Positions 12,294-22,599 of a DNA stretch of 64,000 bases are shown in pieces. Positions within the stretch are counted from its first letter, which is position 1. Each line of letters begins with the position of its first letter. Both the position numbers and the translations under genes were made by a program. Below the pieces are notes generated by a model, which worked only from the letters and a program-made list of their open reading frames with translations, searched no databases and was not told where the DNA came from. The DNA comes from Phlebotomus papatasi (taxonomy: Eukaryota; Arthropoda; Insecta; Diptera; Psychodidae). The stretch is from positions 44,206,001-44,270,000 of the forward strand of contig NC_077222.1 in the NCBI RefSeq assembly GCF_024763615.1. The letters are read 5' to 3'.

Positions 12294-15024
12294 TACTTCG
12301 TCAAAAGTTTGTTGACTAATTTGAAAAAGTAATTCAAAATTATCAAAAACATGCTACTAACTTAACGTGATACAATTAAATTTTGAAGTTTATAGGGTAA
12401 GTGTGCCAAATTCCGGCCAGCTTGTAATTTCGGCCACCTTTTTTGTTCCTCGAATTTCCATTAACTTTTAGATTTTACGTACTCTAGAGATTATACAATA
12501 CAACAGAATAACAAAAAATGTAACTTCGACAAACGAGATGACGTGAAAAAGATATTGGAGGAATTCTCGAAGGGCGAGAAACTATGAGAATGAAGGTGGC
12601 CGAAATAGGGCACCAAAGCAATGTCTATATTTTTATTCATTTTAAAATGTATTAAGAATGATTTTAGAGTAAATAAAGACGGTAAACTCTTTACAAGGTT
12701 CCAAGCAACACTCTTTCAGAGAAAATAATTTAAAAATATCAATTTGTATTCAAAATATTACATTTCAAACTTGAGACTTTGGCGCTTGCATGCAACTATG
12801 CCGAAATTTGGCACACTTACCCTAAGTGGTTTTGCAATTTCTAAAGCATTCAATGACCAATTTTTTTTTCATTTTCATGCGAAATTTCGTCCATCTCAAA
12901 CCTGAAGAGGAGACTCTAAACGGATGTAAAGTTCAAAGACTCTATCTCTCATAGTTTGCAACATAATCGACTTAAAGGATTTTCAATGATCATTACGGTT
13001 AATGAAATAATAAGTCATTATCGCAGAATCAGTTTATCAAATTCATTTTCAAATGAAATTTTGCACATATCAAGCCTAAAAAAGGCTCTAAATCCTCTAT
13101 ATGGATGTAAAGTATGAGGCCTCTATCTCTGATAGGTTCTGAGATAATCGACTTTAAAGATTTTTAGATACTTTTATGTTATTTCTAATCTCATCCAATT
13201 TTCTTTATTAATAACGATAATAAGTTACATACAGTTTATGAATTATTAAACGAAATTTGCATTATTTAAGTATAAATATAGTTCGAGTCCATCCATATCG
13301 ACAATCCAAATTTGCAATGAAGAAATCGCACCTCTATAAACTGATCTAGGCTTATTACTGGCTTTTGAATGTATTCGTATACTCGTACCTCATCAATCAC
13401 CGTAAAATTTGACTATTTTATATATAACCTGTGGAGATTTTGCATAAAATTTGGCATTTGACGACTCAGATTTATTCCGTCAGTATCTCTGGACGATTTA
13501 CCTTACAGTAGAGTCTCCTAAATTCGAACGCTCGGGGGGTATTTTTGACATTTCTCACCTCACAAATTCGAACGATTTTTTCAAAACTAACGAAATTTGT
13601 GTGAAATTAAATTGTACTTTGAATCAAATTCCCGTACTTTCTCGCAAGTCTTAGTGGTAACATACTTCTTTTTCATTTTACACGACCATAAAGTATGTAA
13701 ACATTCAGGAAGAAGCACATAAATATGATTTACATTCACCAAAGAATACGAACTTTCTAACATAACCTCACAATTGACATTTTGAATCCAAACGGCGTTC
13801 GAATTTGAGAGATTCAGATTTGAGAGACTCTACTGTATTTTAACTTTCTGTAACTTGCCGGTTTCACCCTAAATCAGAGATGCGCAAGAACGGTTTCAAA
13901 CCGAACAAACGCCAAATGAAGCTTGCACGTGTATGGTTAAAACGCTACCTGAAGAAACGTATTTTGACGTTTATTCGGTTTCAACGGTTCTTACACACCT
14001 CTGCTCCAAATTATAAATAAACACATTATTTCTTATCATTTATCATGACTTTTATAGCTTTTATGAATATATTGGCTATTGAAAGTTATAGAAATGTGTA
14101 AACCTGTTGCAAATCCCTTGCAACTTTCTTCCCATATTCCAGTCCCACCTTCTTCCCACTCCATTCCTTACTCCAATTTCCCTCATTCGCAAATTAATAT
14201 ATTGACAATTGAATAAAAATTTAGTCTTGCACAACCAGCAGCATCATTCACTTCGTTGGGCTACTGCTTGCTCCTCAACTCCTTACTTTTTCAAATAAGT
14301 CAACGAACTTTTGACGGAATCAAAAAATCAACTTATGGAAAACTATTTTTATATGAAAATTAAATATTTTTTTTTTAAATACATCAGATCTACGCATTAC
14401 AGGTAACTCATTTTCAAAAAGAAAAACTTTAAAAAGTAATTTTTCTATCATCTTTTTAAACCTGGTTCCAAAAGAAACTTTTGACACCCACTGTACATAT
14501 AAGAATCATACTTGTGTAGTCACTTTTTCAGTGAGAATCCCATGTCAAAACTAAATTTAATATTACCACTTTGTAAATTATAGGCAATTATCAATTAAAT
14601 TTGTTCCCCGCAAGCACTTAAAAGTACTTTTTTTAAGCATAAGACAAAATCATCATTTTCGACCTTCATTTTGAGTTAAAAATAATCATGTATGCGTTCT
14701 ATTTAGGGATTTAAATAAATGTTATTTTACAATGATATAGATTTTGTCTCGCGTATTAATAAATCTTATAAAAAATTATCTTTTCAAAATCTTGTAGATT
14801 AAGGAAGTTTTGATTTCAGTCAATATAATGTTAACTTGTAGAGAAGATTGTAGTTCTTTCACATTTGATTTAGTTATTACCTTGAGCTCCTTAAATTGCT
14901 GGTGTGTTCCATCTATGATGTCTTTTATAGACTGATTTTGTTGTCCTGTGGGTCCCAAGATAATAAGTATCAGACTCGTGGCAATGACGCAGCACAGGAT
15001 TATTAGGAAATTTTTCGTTCTCAT
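4586..15024 (-). CDS. DUF1647-like type II membrane protein, glycosyltransferase-like (353 aa, 3 exons)
   Basis: Exons on the minus strand are 15024-14881, 10137-9465 and 4830-4586, joined in phases 0 and 1 with GT..AG introns of about 4.7 and 4.6 kb; stop TAA at 4588-4586. The ATG at 15024 gives a short cytoplasmic tail (MRTK) and one hydrophobic segment at about residues 5-24. That is the layout of a Golgi type II protein with a luminal domain. The large exon carries YDLGLSDEDF and, after YPSHV, RPLLIKDAL and LFIENSVRM, which fit the DUF1647 family and a GT-A-like nucleotide-sugar fold. The last exon carries GGCKFNKKPQYRYSGCHGYD and an acidic tail. The enzymatic activity is inferred from the fold family, not shown. 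The exon joins preserve frame and conserved order, so the model is fairly secure; the substrate is unknown. Confidence 0.75.
4980..5070. repeat. Shared repeat fragment (also at 47800-47905)
   Basis: The blocks accgtcttaccggttattc, aacctccagg and aaacgatcgaaa followed by ccccttc/tcccttc and a gctgtatg-like ending recur at 47815-47905. They are short dispersed-repeat fragments, family unknown. The open frames starting here at 5045 and 5071 are not supported as genes. Confidence 0.45.
5581..5863 (-). repeat. tRNA-derived SINE with ATT-repeat tail
   Basis: Minus-strand head at about 5863-5780 has an A-box-like TCAAGTGGTAGAGCA, an anticodon-arm-like CTCGCTCTATGATGCAA and a B-box-like GTTTCGAATCC. 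A unique body follows (containing GGGACATGGGACTGACAACC), then an (ATT)n run at 5609-5581. A pol III promoter head, body and simple tail are the hallmarks of a SINE. A partial copy is at 188-305. Confidence 0.75.
5895..6209. mobile_element. TA-flanked MITE, CAGTAGAG termini, copy 1
   Basis: It starts CAGTAGAGTTCCTCAAATTT and ends with GAGAGACTCTACTG, with TA on both sides. Copies or relatives are at 13506-13835, 32314-32622 and 50780-51097. TIRs starting CAGT with a TA target suggest a pogo/Tigger-type origin (inference). A second right-end fragment follows at 6230-6303 (ttcaaatttgagaaactcga). Confidence 0.7.
6795..8135. repeat. Foldback element with a MITE inserted in its right arm
   Basis: The left arm (about 6795-6930, with gatgtttaccaaaattt and ctggttctaattgtcctatg) is mirrored at about 7070-7174 (cataagacaattaaaaccag, cttttggtaaacacc). 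The pairing continues past the MITE at 7175-8083 into 8084-8130. Each arm is about 130 bp around a loop holding ccttctaaacatg/catgtttagaagg. Confidence 0.6.
7175..8083. mobile_element. TA-flanked MITE, GGGTAGAGTC termini
   Basis: Left end GGGTAGAGTCAGTACTTTTT with cgccac-containing repeats; right end gtggcgaaaagggctt followed by ACTCTACCC; TA on both sides. The sequence gtggcgaaaagt occurs several times inside. The open frame at 7753-7971 is built from these repeats and is not a gene. Confidence 0.7.
8136..8809. other. Intron sequence, nothing recognised
   Basis: AT-rich sequence inside intron 2 of the DUF1647-like gene. No gene or clear repeat was identified. Confidence 0.4.
8810..9037. mobile_element. 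MITE with GGTAAAGTACCC termini
   Basis: taaggtaaagtaccctg, then ctcaactcggcca, pairs with gaccgagttgagaaactggcc and gggtactttacctta at the right end. A degenerate right-end relative appears near 32995-33035 (gtggtcgacatagggtact). This is a short non-autonomous element. Confidence 0.65.
9145..9241. repeat. Shortened copy of the palindromic AATGCCCA MITE
   Basis: aatgcccaacgcacaataac at the left and gttattgtgcactgagcatt at the right are the ends of the element seen in three tandem copies at 24262-24710 and one at 40148-40299. The centre is deleted here. Confidence 0.7.
10253..11162. mobile_element. TTAA-flanked non-autonomous element, copy 2
   Basis: It starts TTAACCCCCTAAC and ends TGAGGGTTAA. 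The interior matches copy 1 (for example tttctctgacctgtcacac). It is interrupted at about 10769-11142 by another inverted-repeat element. It lies in intron 1 of the DUF1647-like gene, about 115 bp from exon 2. Confidence 0.7.
10769..11142. mobile_element. Nested MITE with ~60-bp inverted ends (GTTATCACACTTAC)
   Basis: gttatcacacttacacatta and the next ~40 bases are mirrored at the right end by taatgtgcaagtgtgataac and the preceding bases (gacaattaatgtgaatcata). It lies inside the TTAA element at 10253-11162. The family is not assigned; no long target duplication is obvious. Confidence 0.65.
11163..12394. other. Intron sequence with AAT/ATT microsatellite
   Basis: Intron 1 of the DUF1647-like gene. 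A perfect palindromic simple repeat, (AAT)n then (ATT)n, lies at about 12245-12295. Sequence at 11985-12050 (taggtctcgtc, then ctaattaaaa) recurs loosely at 35222-35270. Open frames at 11285-11683 and 12040-12231 match nothing recognised and are treated as chance. Confidence 0.4.
12395..12822. mobile_element. TA-flanked MITE, GGGTAAGTGTGCC termini
   Basis: Left end GGGTAAGTGTGCCAAATTCC; right end ttggcacacttaccc; TA on both sides. Internal cggccacc/ggtggccga also pair. Same terminal style (GGGTA plus TA) as 7175-8083 and 54532-54779, with different interiors. Confidence 0.7.
13506..13835. mobile_element. TA-flanked MITE, CAGTAGAG termini, copy 2
   Basis: CAGTAGAGTCTCCTAAATTC at the left, gagagactctactg at the right, TA on both sides. 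The right half (attgacattttgaatccaaa, gttcgaatttgagagattca) is nearly the same as in the copy at 5895-6209. Confidence 0.7.
13876..14003. repeat. Short foldback, GAGATGCGCAAGAACG termini, copy 2
   Basis: Second copy of the element at 1071-1192: gagatgcgcaagaacggttt mirrored by cggtttcaacggttcttac, with gaaacgtattttgacgttta in the right half. Confidence 0.6.
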
Positions 15025-16261
15025 AGCTATATTTTCAGTTTGTAATAAAACTGATTGCACTTCTTTTCGTGCTTACTCTTTCTATCCCACAAGTTGTCCG
15101 AGGGCAATTTGGGAAATCACTGCTGAAACAAAACAAAAAACCAAATGTTAAGTGGTGTGGGAATGTTTAGAAGGTCCTGCCTAAAACTTAAGACTGAAAG
15201 CCCAAATTCCCGGACAAATAATACAAAAACATAAAAGCAATTTTCGTATTTCATGAAAATGAAAATTTTAACCATTAGGTACCTGCGATTACTTCCCGGT
15301 GCCATAAACCCCAATGACACTGCTGTTAGAACCATGTAACCGACCCCTAATTACATCAAGCATTCACCAATAATACTTTTTATTTCATTTAATAAACAGC
15401 AATTTTGCATTCACCTAATCTTTTGACTATCACATTCGATATAATACTTACAGACTTTCAAGTCATCTTGGTGCAGAACACGATACATAACTTTTTATAC
15501 TGAAATTTCTCACTAAAATTAAATGAGTTCCTCCTGTGTGCTTTTTCTTCTTCTTCTATTTTATGTAAGGCTGTCGGAATCACTCGCGTCCAGCCAAATC
15601 TCCTGTATTAGTGCTAGAAAATTTTCACGTCCGTGTCGCAGACTCATATGTCAACTCATGTTTCATGTATGAGATGAAAGATGGCAGGGCAGGAGTGCTC
15701 GGCGGTTGCCGTTGCCGTTGTCCACGCCATCATACCATACCATACCACAAAATTTACATTTTCCTAATCCAACACCGTTAAAAATTTTAATCTTTACTAA
15801 TATTTAATTTTTCAGACTTCAGAGAATAAATATCTCGTGAACCTCACCAATTATATGGTCCTCATCTTTTATTTTTATATAATAAATTAAGAAAACCATA
15901 GCTTATCCTATTTGAATATGATTATATATTTCATTCGTAAAAATAAAAAATACAATTATTACTTAAGTTCTAATCAGAAATTAAGTTATCAAAGTGTATT
16001 CCGCTTGAGATTAATCTATACATACAGAATAGGGATCTTTTGTCTCAAACATGAATATCCAGTGATTTTTATAAATATATTTTTGAATTTACGCACCTAA
16101 CTTGCAATTTTCAATGGATTGATTATACATCTTGCAAAAGATATATATTTTGTTAATCCTTTAAAATATATTACATATACATTGTAAAGGGTGCTTTAGT
16201 AGTGGACAAAGGGAGTATGGAAAAATAATTGAATGTAAAACAAATAGGAGTCATGAGAAAT
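15025..16261. other. Intergenic region with DUF1647-like 5' flank
   Basis: Lies between the start of the DUF1647-like gene and the end of Art1, both on the minus strand. The GC-richer part at 15580-15730 (ggcagggcaggagtgctcgg, gttgccgttgccgttg) is a plausible promoter or 5' UTR of the DUF1647-like gene; this is inference. No other gene was seen. Confidence 0.35.
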
Positions 16262-19200
16262 CTAACGCATCCTGTAGTGATTCTTCTCGTGCATTTCAGA
16301 CAATTCGCCTTTAAAATGAACATCAATGGTGAAGTCTAAATCACGATTGTTCCTTGCATTTGGCTTCATCTGGAACGTACCGTAGATTTCTTCTGCTTTT
16401 TTCACTGTCATATACTCATCGAAATAGAAAACTGTTTGCTTCCAATGCGTATAGGGCGCTTCTGGGGCTGTGCTAAAACCTAAGCGCTTGTGGCACTTCG
16501 TAAAATCCACTGTAAAGTATGTGACCAATGCCTGAACAAAATCATTACGTTTAACAATCAGCCTAAATGGCGTATCAAAGTCTAAATCAGACTTCTGAAT
16601 GGTGTACAAATCAATTTCCTTCACGAGATAGGCACTCGTGACTACTTGCTTTGGGTCAACAATATCCACTAAAGGCTCTGTAATAGCGACCTTACGAATA
16701 TTGCTCATATTGAATCCATACACATCATCCCACCAATTGATCTTCTCATCCTTGTACTGACGGTCCTCAATGGCCGTGATAAATAGACTACACCTATCAG
16801 GAAACATCATACCATCAGGTCTTAGCCATTTATCGCGAGCAAAGAGTACTGTGTCCAGCATGGACTCGTAGAACAAGCAATATCCCATCCATTCCGAAAT
16901 TATAATGTCCACTTGAGTACAACCCGGCAGCTCGACTTCCTCTACTTTTCCTTTCACCACTGTTATCACATCAGCTAGATTGTTCACCTCGATGATTGTT
17001 TTGGCGTAGTCTACGATGTTTGAACACTCCACAGCAAAGACCTTTGCAGCGCCTGCTTTAGCCGCAAACATTGATAGAATTCCTGTGCCGCATCCAATAT
17101 CTAAAACCACCTGTAAAAAAAAAATTTTTTTTCATGCTTTATTCACAAAGAATTCTTTTTAGCGCGATGCAACTTTACAGATCTTGTCTATATATAGGCG
17201 AAAGGCTCATAATTTTGTCCAGTTTCTTATTTTGGACAGTTTGAGGATAACATTGGACACTAAAAATAAATTGATTAAAATGATGGATTTTTATTCCAAT
17301 ATTTGATGAATAATGAATTCTATCTAAATATTTGTTCTTTTTAGAAGATTTTGACACTAAATACGTAAAATTTTGAATATGATTTGAGTTGAAATTGCTT
17401 TGTTGAAAATTCAGTCCGAGCAATTGCTTACGAGAAATATGACAGAACTTCGTGTTTTACTTAGTCTTATTAGCTGTGGTGAAGTACTAACAATATTTCC
17501 TCGCTTTTCTTGAGTGATATTATTGAATATTCATTGAATATTGTGTTGATTCACGTTAGTGGTGATTTGTACATTTGATCTGAAGTGAGATTTGCCTTGT
17601 GAATTAGATTTTTCGTGTGAAAAATGGGAAATGTTTTAAGACATTCACCAGTGAGGTGATACGATACTCCTTATTTTGGACAGGTGTTTTTCTCACGAAA
17701 TTTCGTGAAGTTTTAGCTTTTGTGATGACTAGGTTGGACAAATGCCTGGAGAAACAAAGGAGCATCATCTCTACGAAAGAGATGTAGCGAGAAATGCCCT
17801 GAAAGGCTCCCGGAAAGGTCAGGGAATGAGCGAAACCGCACGTATTTGGAGTACCGAAGTCAACTCACTTTAATGAATGATATGGAAAGTTTCCGGGCCT
17901 CTTGTTACATTCTGCGTTTCCCTTACATGAACAGGAAGAGGACTTGGTAAGATTGGTTCATCAAATGAAGAACAATGGGCATCCTATTGAGGCGGATTAG
18001 CTGTCCAAATTTACAGCCAAGTTGGACAAATTAATAAACAAGTTGTCCAAAATAAGAGCCAAGGTCACCTCTACTTATCAATTCATTTTTAAACGTATTA
18101 AAACTAATTTTAATAAAAATAAGACGATAAATAGCTTGCTAAGTTTCTAAACAACCCTTCTTAAAAGAGAGTAACAAGAAATGTCAATTAGTATTGAAAA
18201 GGGACAGATAATCCTAACCGGCTTATGTAGGTGAGATTCTTAACGTGAGCTAACTCGGAGTGCATGCAAATTCGATTTAGAGCTGAAATTGTGAGTCGCC
18301 ATTCAGTTATCTTGAATCAAATTCGTGAAATTATACAAATTTTGTATTTAAACCAAAATATCAAGGATTTGGATGAACTGGCACAAAAGTGATATATGGG
18401 TGAAATGTAGACCAGAATGTTCTCTATAATTTTCCCATAGAACATGATCTCATCGATTACTCAGAAGCCAAGATAAGCGAGATTTTTTGTTTCTTAACTC
18501 GTTTTTTCATCCAGAGTGCCCCAGGTAGTCATTTGTTGAACTTCAACTATATCAAAGAATTGTTGTATTTTGTGGGACTTTCCATTTAAAACCCTATTTT
18601 AAGTGTCTTGGTGGAGTAGAGGCAGTCAAATTGGCATCTGAGTGATTTCAAAGCGTTATTATGGGAAAAATCAATTTTTTCACACTTAAACGGCAAAATC
18701 GGAGTGATAGCGTAGTCTGACCGGAAAATGATGTATGGACGAAATGTAGAGACAAATGTCCTCTACAATTATGTCAAAGTAATCATCAAAATCGGTTCAG
18801 CGACAGTCGAGATAATTGAGGTTATGTGATATTGAAATTGGTTTTTCGACTGTGGCGCCCCTGGTGTTGGTCCCACGAAGTTCAAATATTCTAGAAAGTT
18901 GTAGCATTTGGTGAGATCTTTCGTTTAAGCCCTCATTCATCAAAATCGGTCACATAGAACCGGAGATATGATTTTTTGAATTTCGTGAACTTTGACCCCT
19001 CATATCTCCGGTTCTATTGAAACCACAGCGCGCATACGCACCATTTTGGAAACGTCCTAGACTGGACTACAACATACTAAAATTTCATTAACTTGCACAA
19101 TGCCGTTTTTGAGAAAAGTGACTTTGAATTTCGATGAATTTTGACGCTATCACAGCGCCACCTGTGGTGACTTTTTGAACTTGCATCTGAAAGTGCTCAT

Positions 19201-22181
19201 CGAGACGAAACCAAAAAGGTAAAATTTAGGTCGATATGTTAATTAGAACCGGAGATAGAGGCCGGTCAATGTTCGAAATTTGACCCCTTATAGCTCGGGT
19301 CAGAGGTTATGGATCGACTTACCGTGTAAACAGACGGAATTTCCACGGGAATTCCCACGAGCAAATGGTAAATTTGCTATACAAGCGCCCTCTGCAAAAG
19401 TGCACGAAACTGCCCGAATGTCTTGAAATATTTTGAATTTCAAATGGAAATTTTCCGTTGGAGGGTGAAATATTCAATTTTCTAAAATGTAAAAAAGCTA
19501 TCTCACTCGAGATAGCTTTTTGCTTCCGGAGAATTTCGAAAATTTAATTTGGAGTGTTTTTAAGCAAATAATATATGAAAAAACATGTAAAATCTCCTGT
19601 AGTGATCAAAACATTGATTTTAAAAGCACATTTGAAATCGAATAATAATACTATAATAATTTTGAAAGGATTAGTGTTTCTGGATTAAATTAAATATTCA
19701 TCAATAACATTTCAGAAGAGGTTTAAATGATTGGAAAGGCAGATTCAAAATTTATCTTTTTCAATAAATCCCATTATTAAAAAATGTAAAGAATATAATA
19801 ATGTAGATAAGGAAATACAAAGAATAGTAAGAACTATCGAAGTTCACTGATGAAAATTATAGCCAGAAACCATATAAACTGCCTTTTCGGATATAAAATA
19901 TTACTTCAATATTTTTTATTGTTTACTTTTTTTTGGAAATAAAATTTTAAAATATTTTACAGTCTTCTTGTTTTTTAAAACAATTTGTATTCAATTATTA
20001 TACAATTAACTAATTTTTGTAAACATCTCTGTTCCGAATGAATTGACTGCTTGGTCACCCAGGGATATTTTATACATTTTCTTCTAACACTTTATAAAAT
20101 TTTAAATTATCAGCACTACAATTAAACGAAAATTAATCAATCGGTCCTATCAGCAAAGATATCCAAAGCCAGTCGTTGATTTATCCACTTTAATTGGGGG
20201 TTTTTGACAAGATATTTACGCTATAACAACGTTTCTAATCATTTCTCGAGATATTTTAAAAGATTTTCCATGAAATGTATTAATAGATAATATTACTAAT
20301 ATCCTTGTGGTATAATAAAGCCACTTTAATAAAATAAAGTACGTAAAATATCTTCTAAATACACATTCCGTTATTTATATTCGGAAAAAACAAAATTTGA
20401 AATTCAAATCTTCGGAACATTTTTGTGTTGCGCTTGAAGTCCACCAGAGGCGCATAGAGCAGATGGCAAAAATTTGACAGTTCAATATGGAAATTTCCAT
20501 CCGGAATTCCCATCCGGAATGGAAAATCTCATGGGAATTCCCGTGGGAATTCCGTCTGTTTACACGGTTAAGGTTTTTTTTGTTTGATAGGTATAATCAA
20601 CGGCTACAACATACTAAAATTTCAGCCCGATTGCATAAGGAATTTTTGAGTTATTTAACTTATAAGATTTAAAAATTTTCTTTTTAATAATAGCGCCCCT
20701 AGCGGTGGTTTTATGAACTTGCGATGTTAGAAGGAGAAGTGGCATTTCACGAGAGCTTTCCAAAAAGCCCTCACTTTTTAAATTCTGACAATTAGAACCG
20801 GAGTTATGGCCATTTTAAGAAATTTTTTTTGGACCCTTATAGCTCGGGTCAGGGGGGTCGGGGGACCTTAAGTTTGGTATTGATGGAAAGCTCTAAGGCC
20901 CAGCTATAACATACTAAAATTTGAGCCCGATCGATGCTATAGGGGCGGAGCTATTAAGAAAACAAAAAAAGGGGGGTCTTCAAAATGGCGGAAGGAGGGG
21001 TGGGGGGTGGGGGGTCAATGCACCAAGTTGCAATTTTCACCCGATATATAACCTTTACCGAAAACCGCAAGTCGATATCTTTTTTAGTTTAGGAGCTATT
21101 AAGCTCCAAAGAGCGGCCGGCCGGCCGGCCGGCCAGCCGGCCGGCCGGGAACGTAAAATAGCCACATATATATTCGTGATCAGGAAGTGGCGAAACACAT
21201 TTTGGCCAAGTTTGAGGTCGATCGGACGACATGAAATTTTGTTAGGATTATAGTAGGTGAGATTGTTAAGAATCTCACCTAATATCGCACTTCAAACTTG
21301 GAACTTCCATGCTTATAAGCAGACTGTCCAAAATTATGAGCCCTTACGCTATGTAGTGTATTAACACAAGAAATTTCCGATGCAACTTCGCGAACGAGAT
21401 GTTAAATCTCTTAATTTTATTGGCACTCTGTTCAGAACAAGATTTGCGATGCACGATGCAACCCTAAGTGGTGAATTTTATAATATGAATTCCAACCTCA
21501 AAACGTCTTAGATATAATTATTGGACACTTTCAGAGGTGCCGCAAAGTACGAGATTCTCTGAATTTGAGTGAGTTTAGTAATTTTTTTTAACCCAGCTGT
21601 AGGTAATTTCTTGGGCTTTGAAGATTTAATGACATAATAGAATAATTTTGTGCATTTACCTAAAATCTAACTTACCTTCCCTTTGAAGAGATGTTTATTA
21701 TGATACATGGCATTGCGATATGTGAGTGTTCTCACTTCGTCCTTTAGCATTTCTTCGTGAATCCCAAAGTGGGCATATGAATCAAAATAGTAGTCCCGTG
21801 ATGTCATATCACTCGCTTCAATGTGCTTCACATCCTTCACGCTTGGTTCACTGCTGCATTCCCCATTTGTCTCTGATGTTGACATTTCTGTGTCAGACGA
21901 TGCCTAAAAAATTCACAAGGAGATCAATCAGACACATTTGGTATACATTTTTATTATTATCAATTTTGAGATATGCCGGCGGCCCGGTAATTTCAATGTC
22001 TCGTAAAAAATCCTTACTAGTGAAGAGTTTTCTTCAGAAGTGAAATGAATTAATGCACTGGTGAAGAATAAATTAGTAAATTCTGCCATTTCCTTTTTTA
22101 ATTTGCAAAATAATGCTCGACTTACGCGCGTTCGTTTTTACTTTGTCTATGTAGCGTGGTGGAATGAAAAATGCTCACCAT
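16262..22181 (-). CDS. Art1: Protein arginine N-methyltransferase 1 (Art1/PRMT1), 359 aa, 3 exons
   Basis: Asymmetric dimethylation of arginines in histone H4 and RNA-binding proteins, using S-adenosylmethionine. Coding exons on the minus strand: 22181-22179 (only ATG), 21903-21676 and 17110-16262, joined in frame. The SAM-binding motif I reads VVLDIGCGTGILSMFAAKAG. The double-E loop SEWMGYCLFYE carries both active-site glutamates, and THWKQ is the type I THW loop. The N-terminal YFDSYAHFGIHEEMLKD helix is intact. The end NHYRMR matches the usual PRMT1 terminus. Length is close to fly and human PRMT1. The first coding exon supplies just the start codon (ATG then GTGAGC); a second in-frame Met at residue 8 (21885) is an alternative start. 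Intron 2 (4.6 kb) holds three nested transposable elements. The gene is divergent from Mcm5. Confidence 0.95.
18192..21283 (+). repeat. REP-A element, copy 1 (with nested TTA element)
   Basis: It starts near gggacagataatcctaaccg and ends with the hairpin aggtgagattgttaagaatctcacct (read as two halves, 10-bp stem). The 5' subterminal taggtgagattcttaac is the exact reverse complement of the 3' terminal gttaagaatctcaccta. Inside are degenerate ~300-bp modules starting at about 18517, 18850, 19157 and 20693. Each has a gcgcc..gtggt..gaactt block, agaaccggagatat, ttatagctcgggtcagg and acaacatactaaaattt. A (GGCC)n patch lies at 21113-21148. No coding frame. Copies at 33062-34882 and 43276-46330. 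Confidence 0.7.
19322..20567. mobile_element. TTA-flanked foldback element (PIF/Harbinger-like)
   Basis: Ends CCGTGTAAACAGACGGAATT and AATTCCGTCTGTTTACACGG are inverted, with TTA at 19319-19321 and 20568-20570. REP-A copy 2 has the empty site (cgacTTAagt at about 34180), so the insertion and its 3-bp duplication are directly visible. A TTA/TAA duplication is the PIF/Harbinger habit. No transposase is seen. Confidence 0.8.
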
Positions 22182-22599
22182 TTTTTCTCTTTGATTCAGT
22201 TATATTTTGAACTAAATTTTCACTCGTTTGTGACCACACACACTTTTCTTAGACACGCAAGAAATGTAATTTCCTAATTTAGAAGGAAAATATAATGCTT
22301 TTCACAGAGAAATTACTTTTAAAGTTTTATCGAAAAAAATGCGTGTGACTGGGCTTGAAAATTACCCACTGTCAACTATATCGCATCTTGACGATTTCCA
22401 AAGGAATTCCATGGTGAAAATTCTTCTAGAATTTGTACTACTGTGGTGAATAATACTGTTCTATCGTCGGACTCTCGGCGGAGCCCTCTATAACTGCGTA
22501 TGGGTGTTTTGTCACGTCATTTTTTGGCGCAATTTCTTGGCGTTCTTTCATTGATTTGTGCGATTTGTGCTGTTCATTTTTGGGAGATTTCTTGGAAAA
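22182..22599. promoter_or_regulatory. Divergent Art1/Mcm5 promoter region
   Basis: Only about 420 bp separates the Art1 start codon (minus) from the Mcm5 start codon (plus), so both 5' UTRs and promoters must lie here. A head-to-head arrangement suggests a shared bidirectional promoter. No TATA box or named element can be assigned with confidence. Confidence 0.55.

Larger units (their letters stand above)
17197..21349 (+). mobile_element. pogo-like element, degenerate, with nested insertions
   Basis: The left end GGCGAAAGGCTCATAATTTT is mirrored by aaaattatgagcccttacgc at the right end, and TA flanks both sides (17195-17196, 21350-21351). A second copy starts at 63159. Plus-strand remnants of a transposase are legible: near 17765-17870, LYERDVARNALKGSRKGQG then MSETARIWS, matching a psq-type helix-turn-helix; near 17937-18000, EEDLVRLVHQMKNNGHP, matching a CENP-B-type helix-turn-helix. 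Frames are broken and no DDE domain was seen, so it is a dead element. REP-A copy 1 is inserted at 18192-21283. Confidence 0.7.

Noticed and set aside
20921..21253. 110-aa frame with GRPAGQPAGRE-type repeat
   Set aside because: Translation of the GGCC patch and G-rich block of REP-A; not conserved as a frame in copy 2 or 3.
18192..21283. REP-A as a simple cut-and-paste TIR transposon
   Set aside because: The inverted 17-mer is subterminal at the 5' side, the 3' end is a hairpin, and no consistent target duplication is seen in the three copies.
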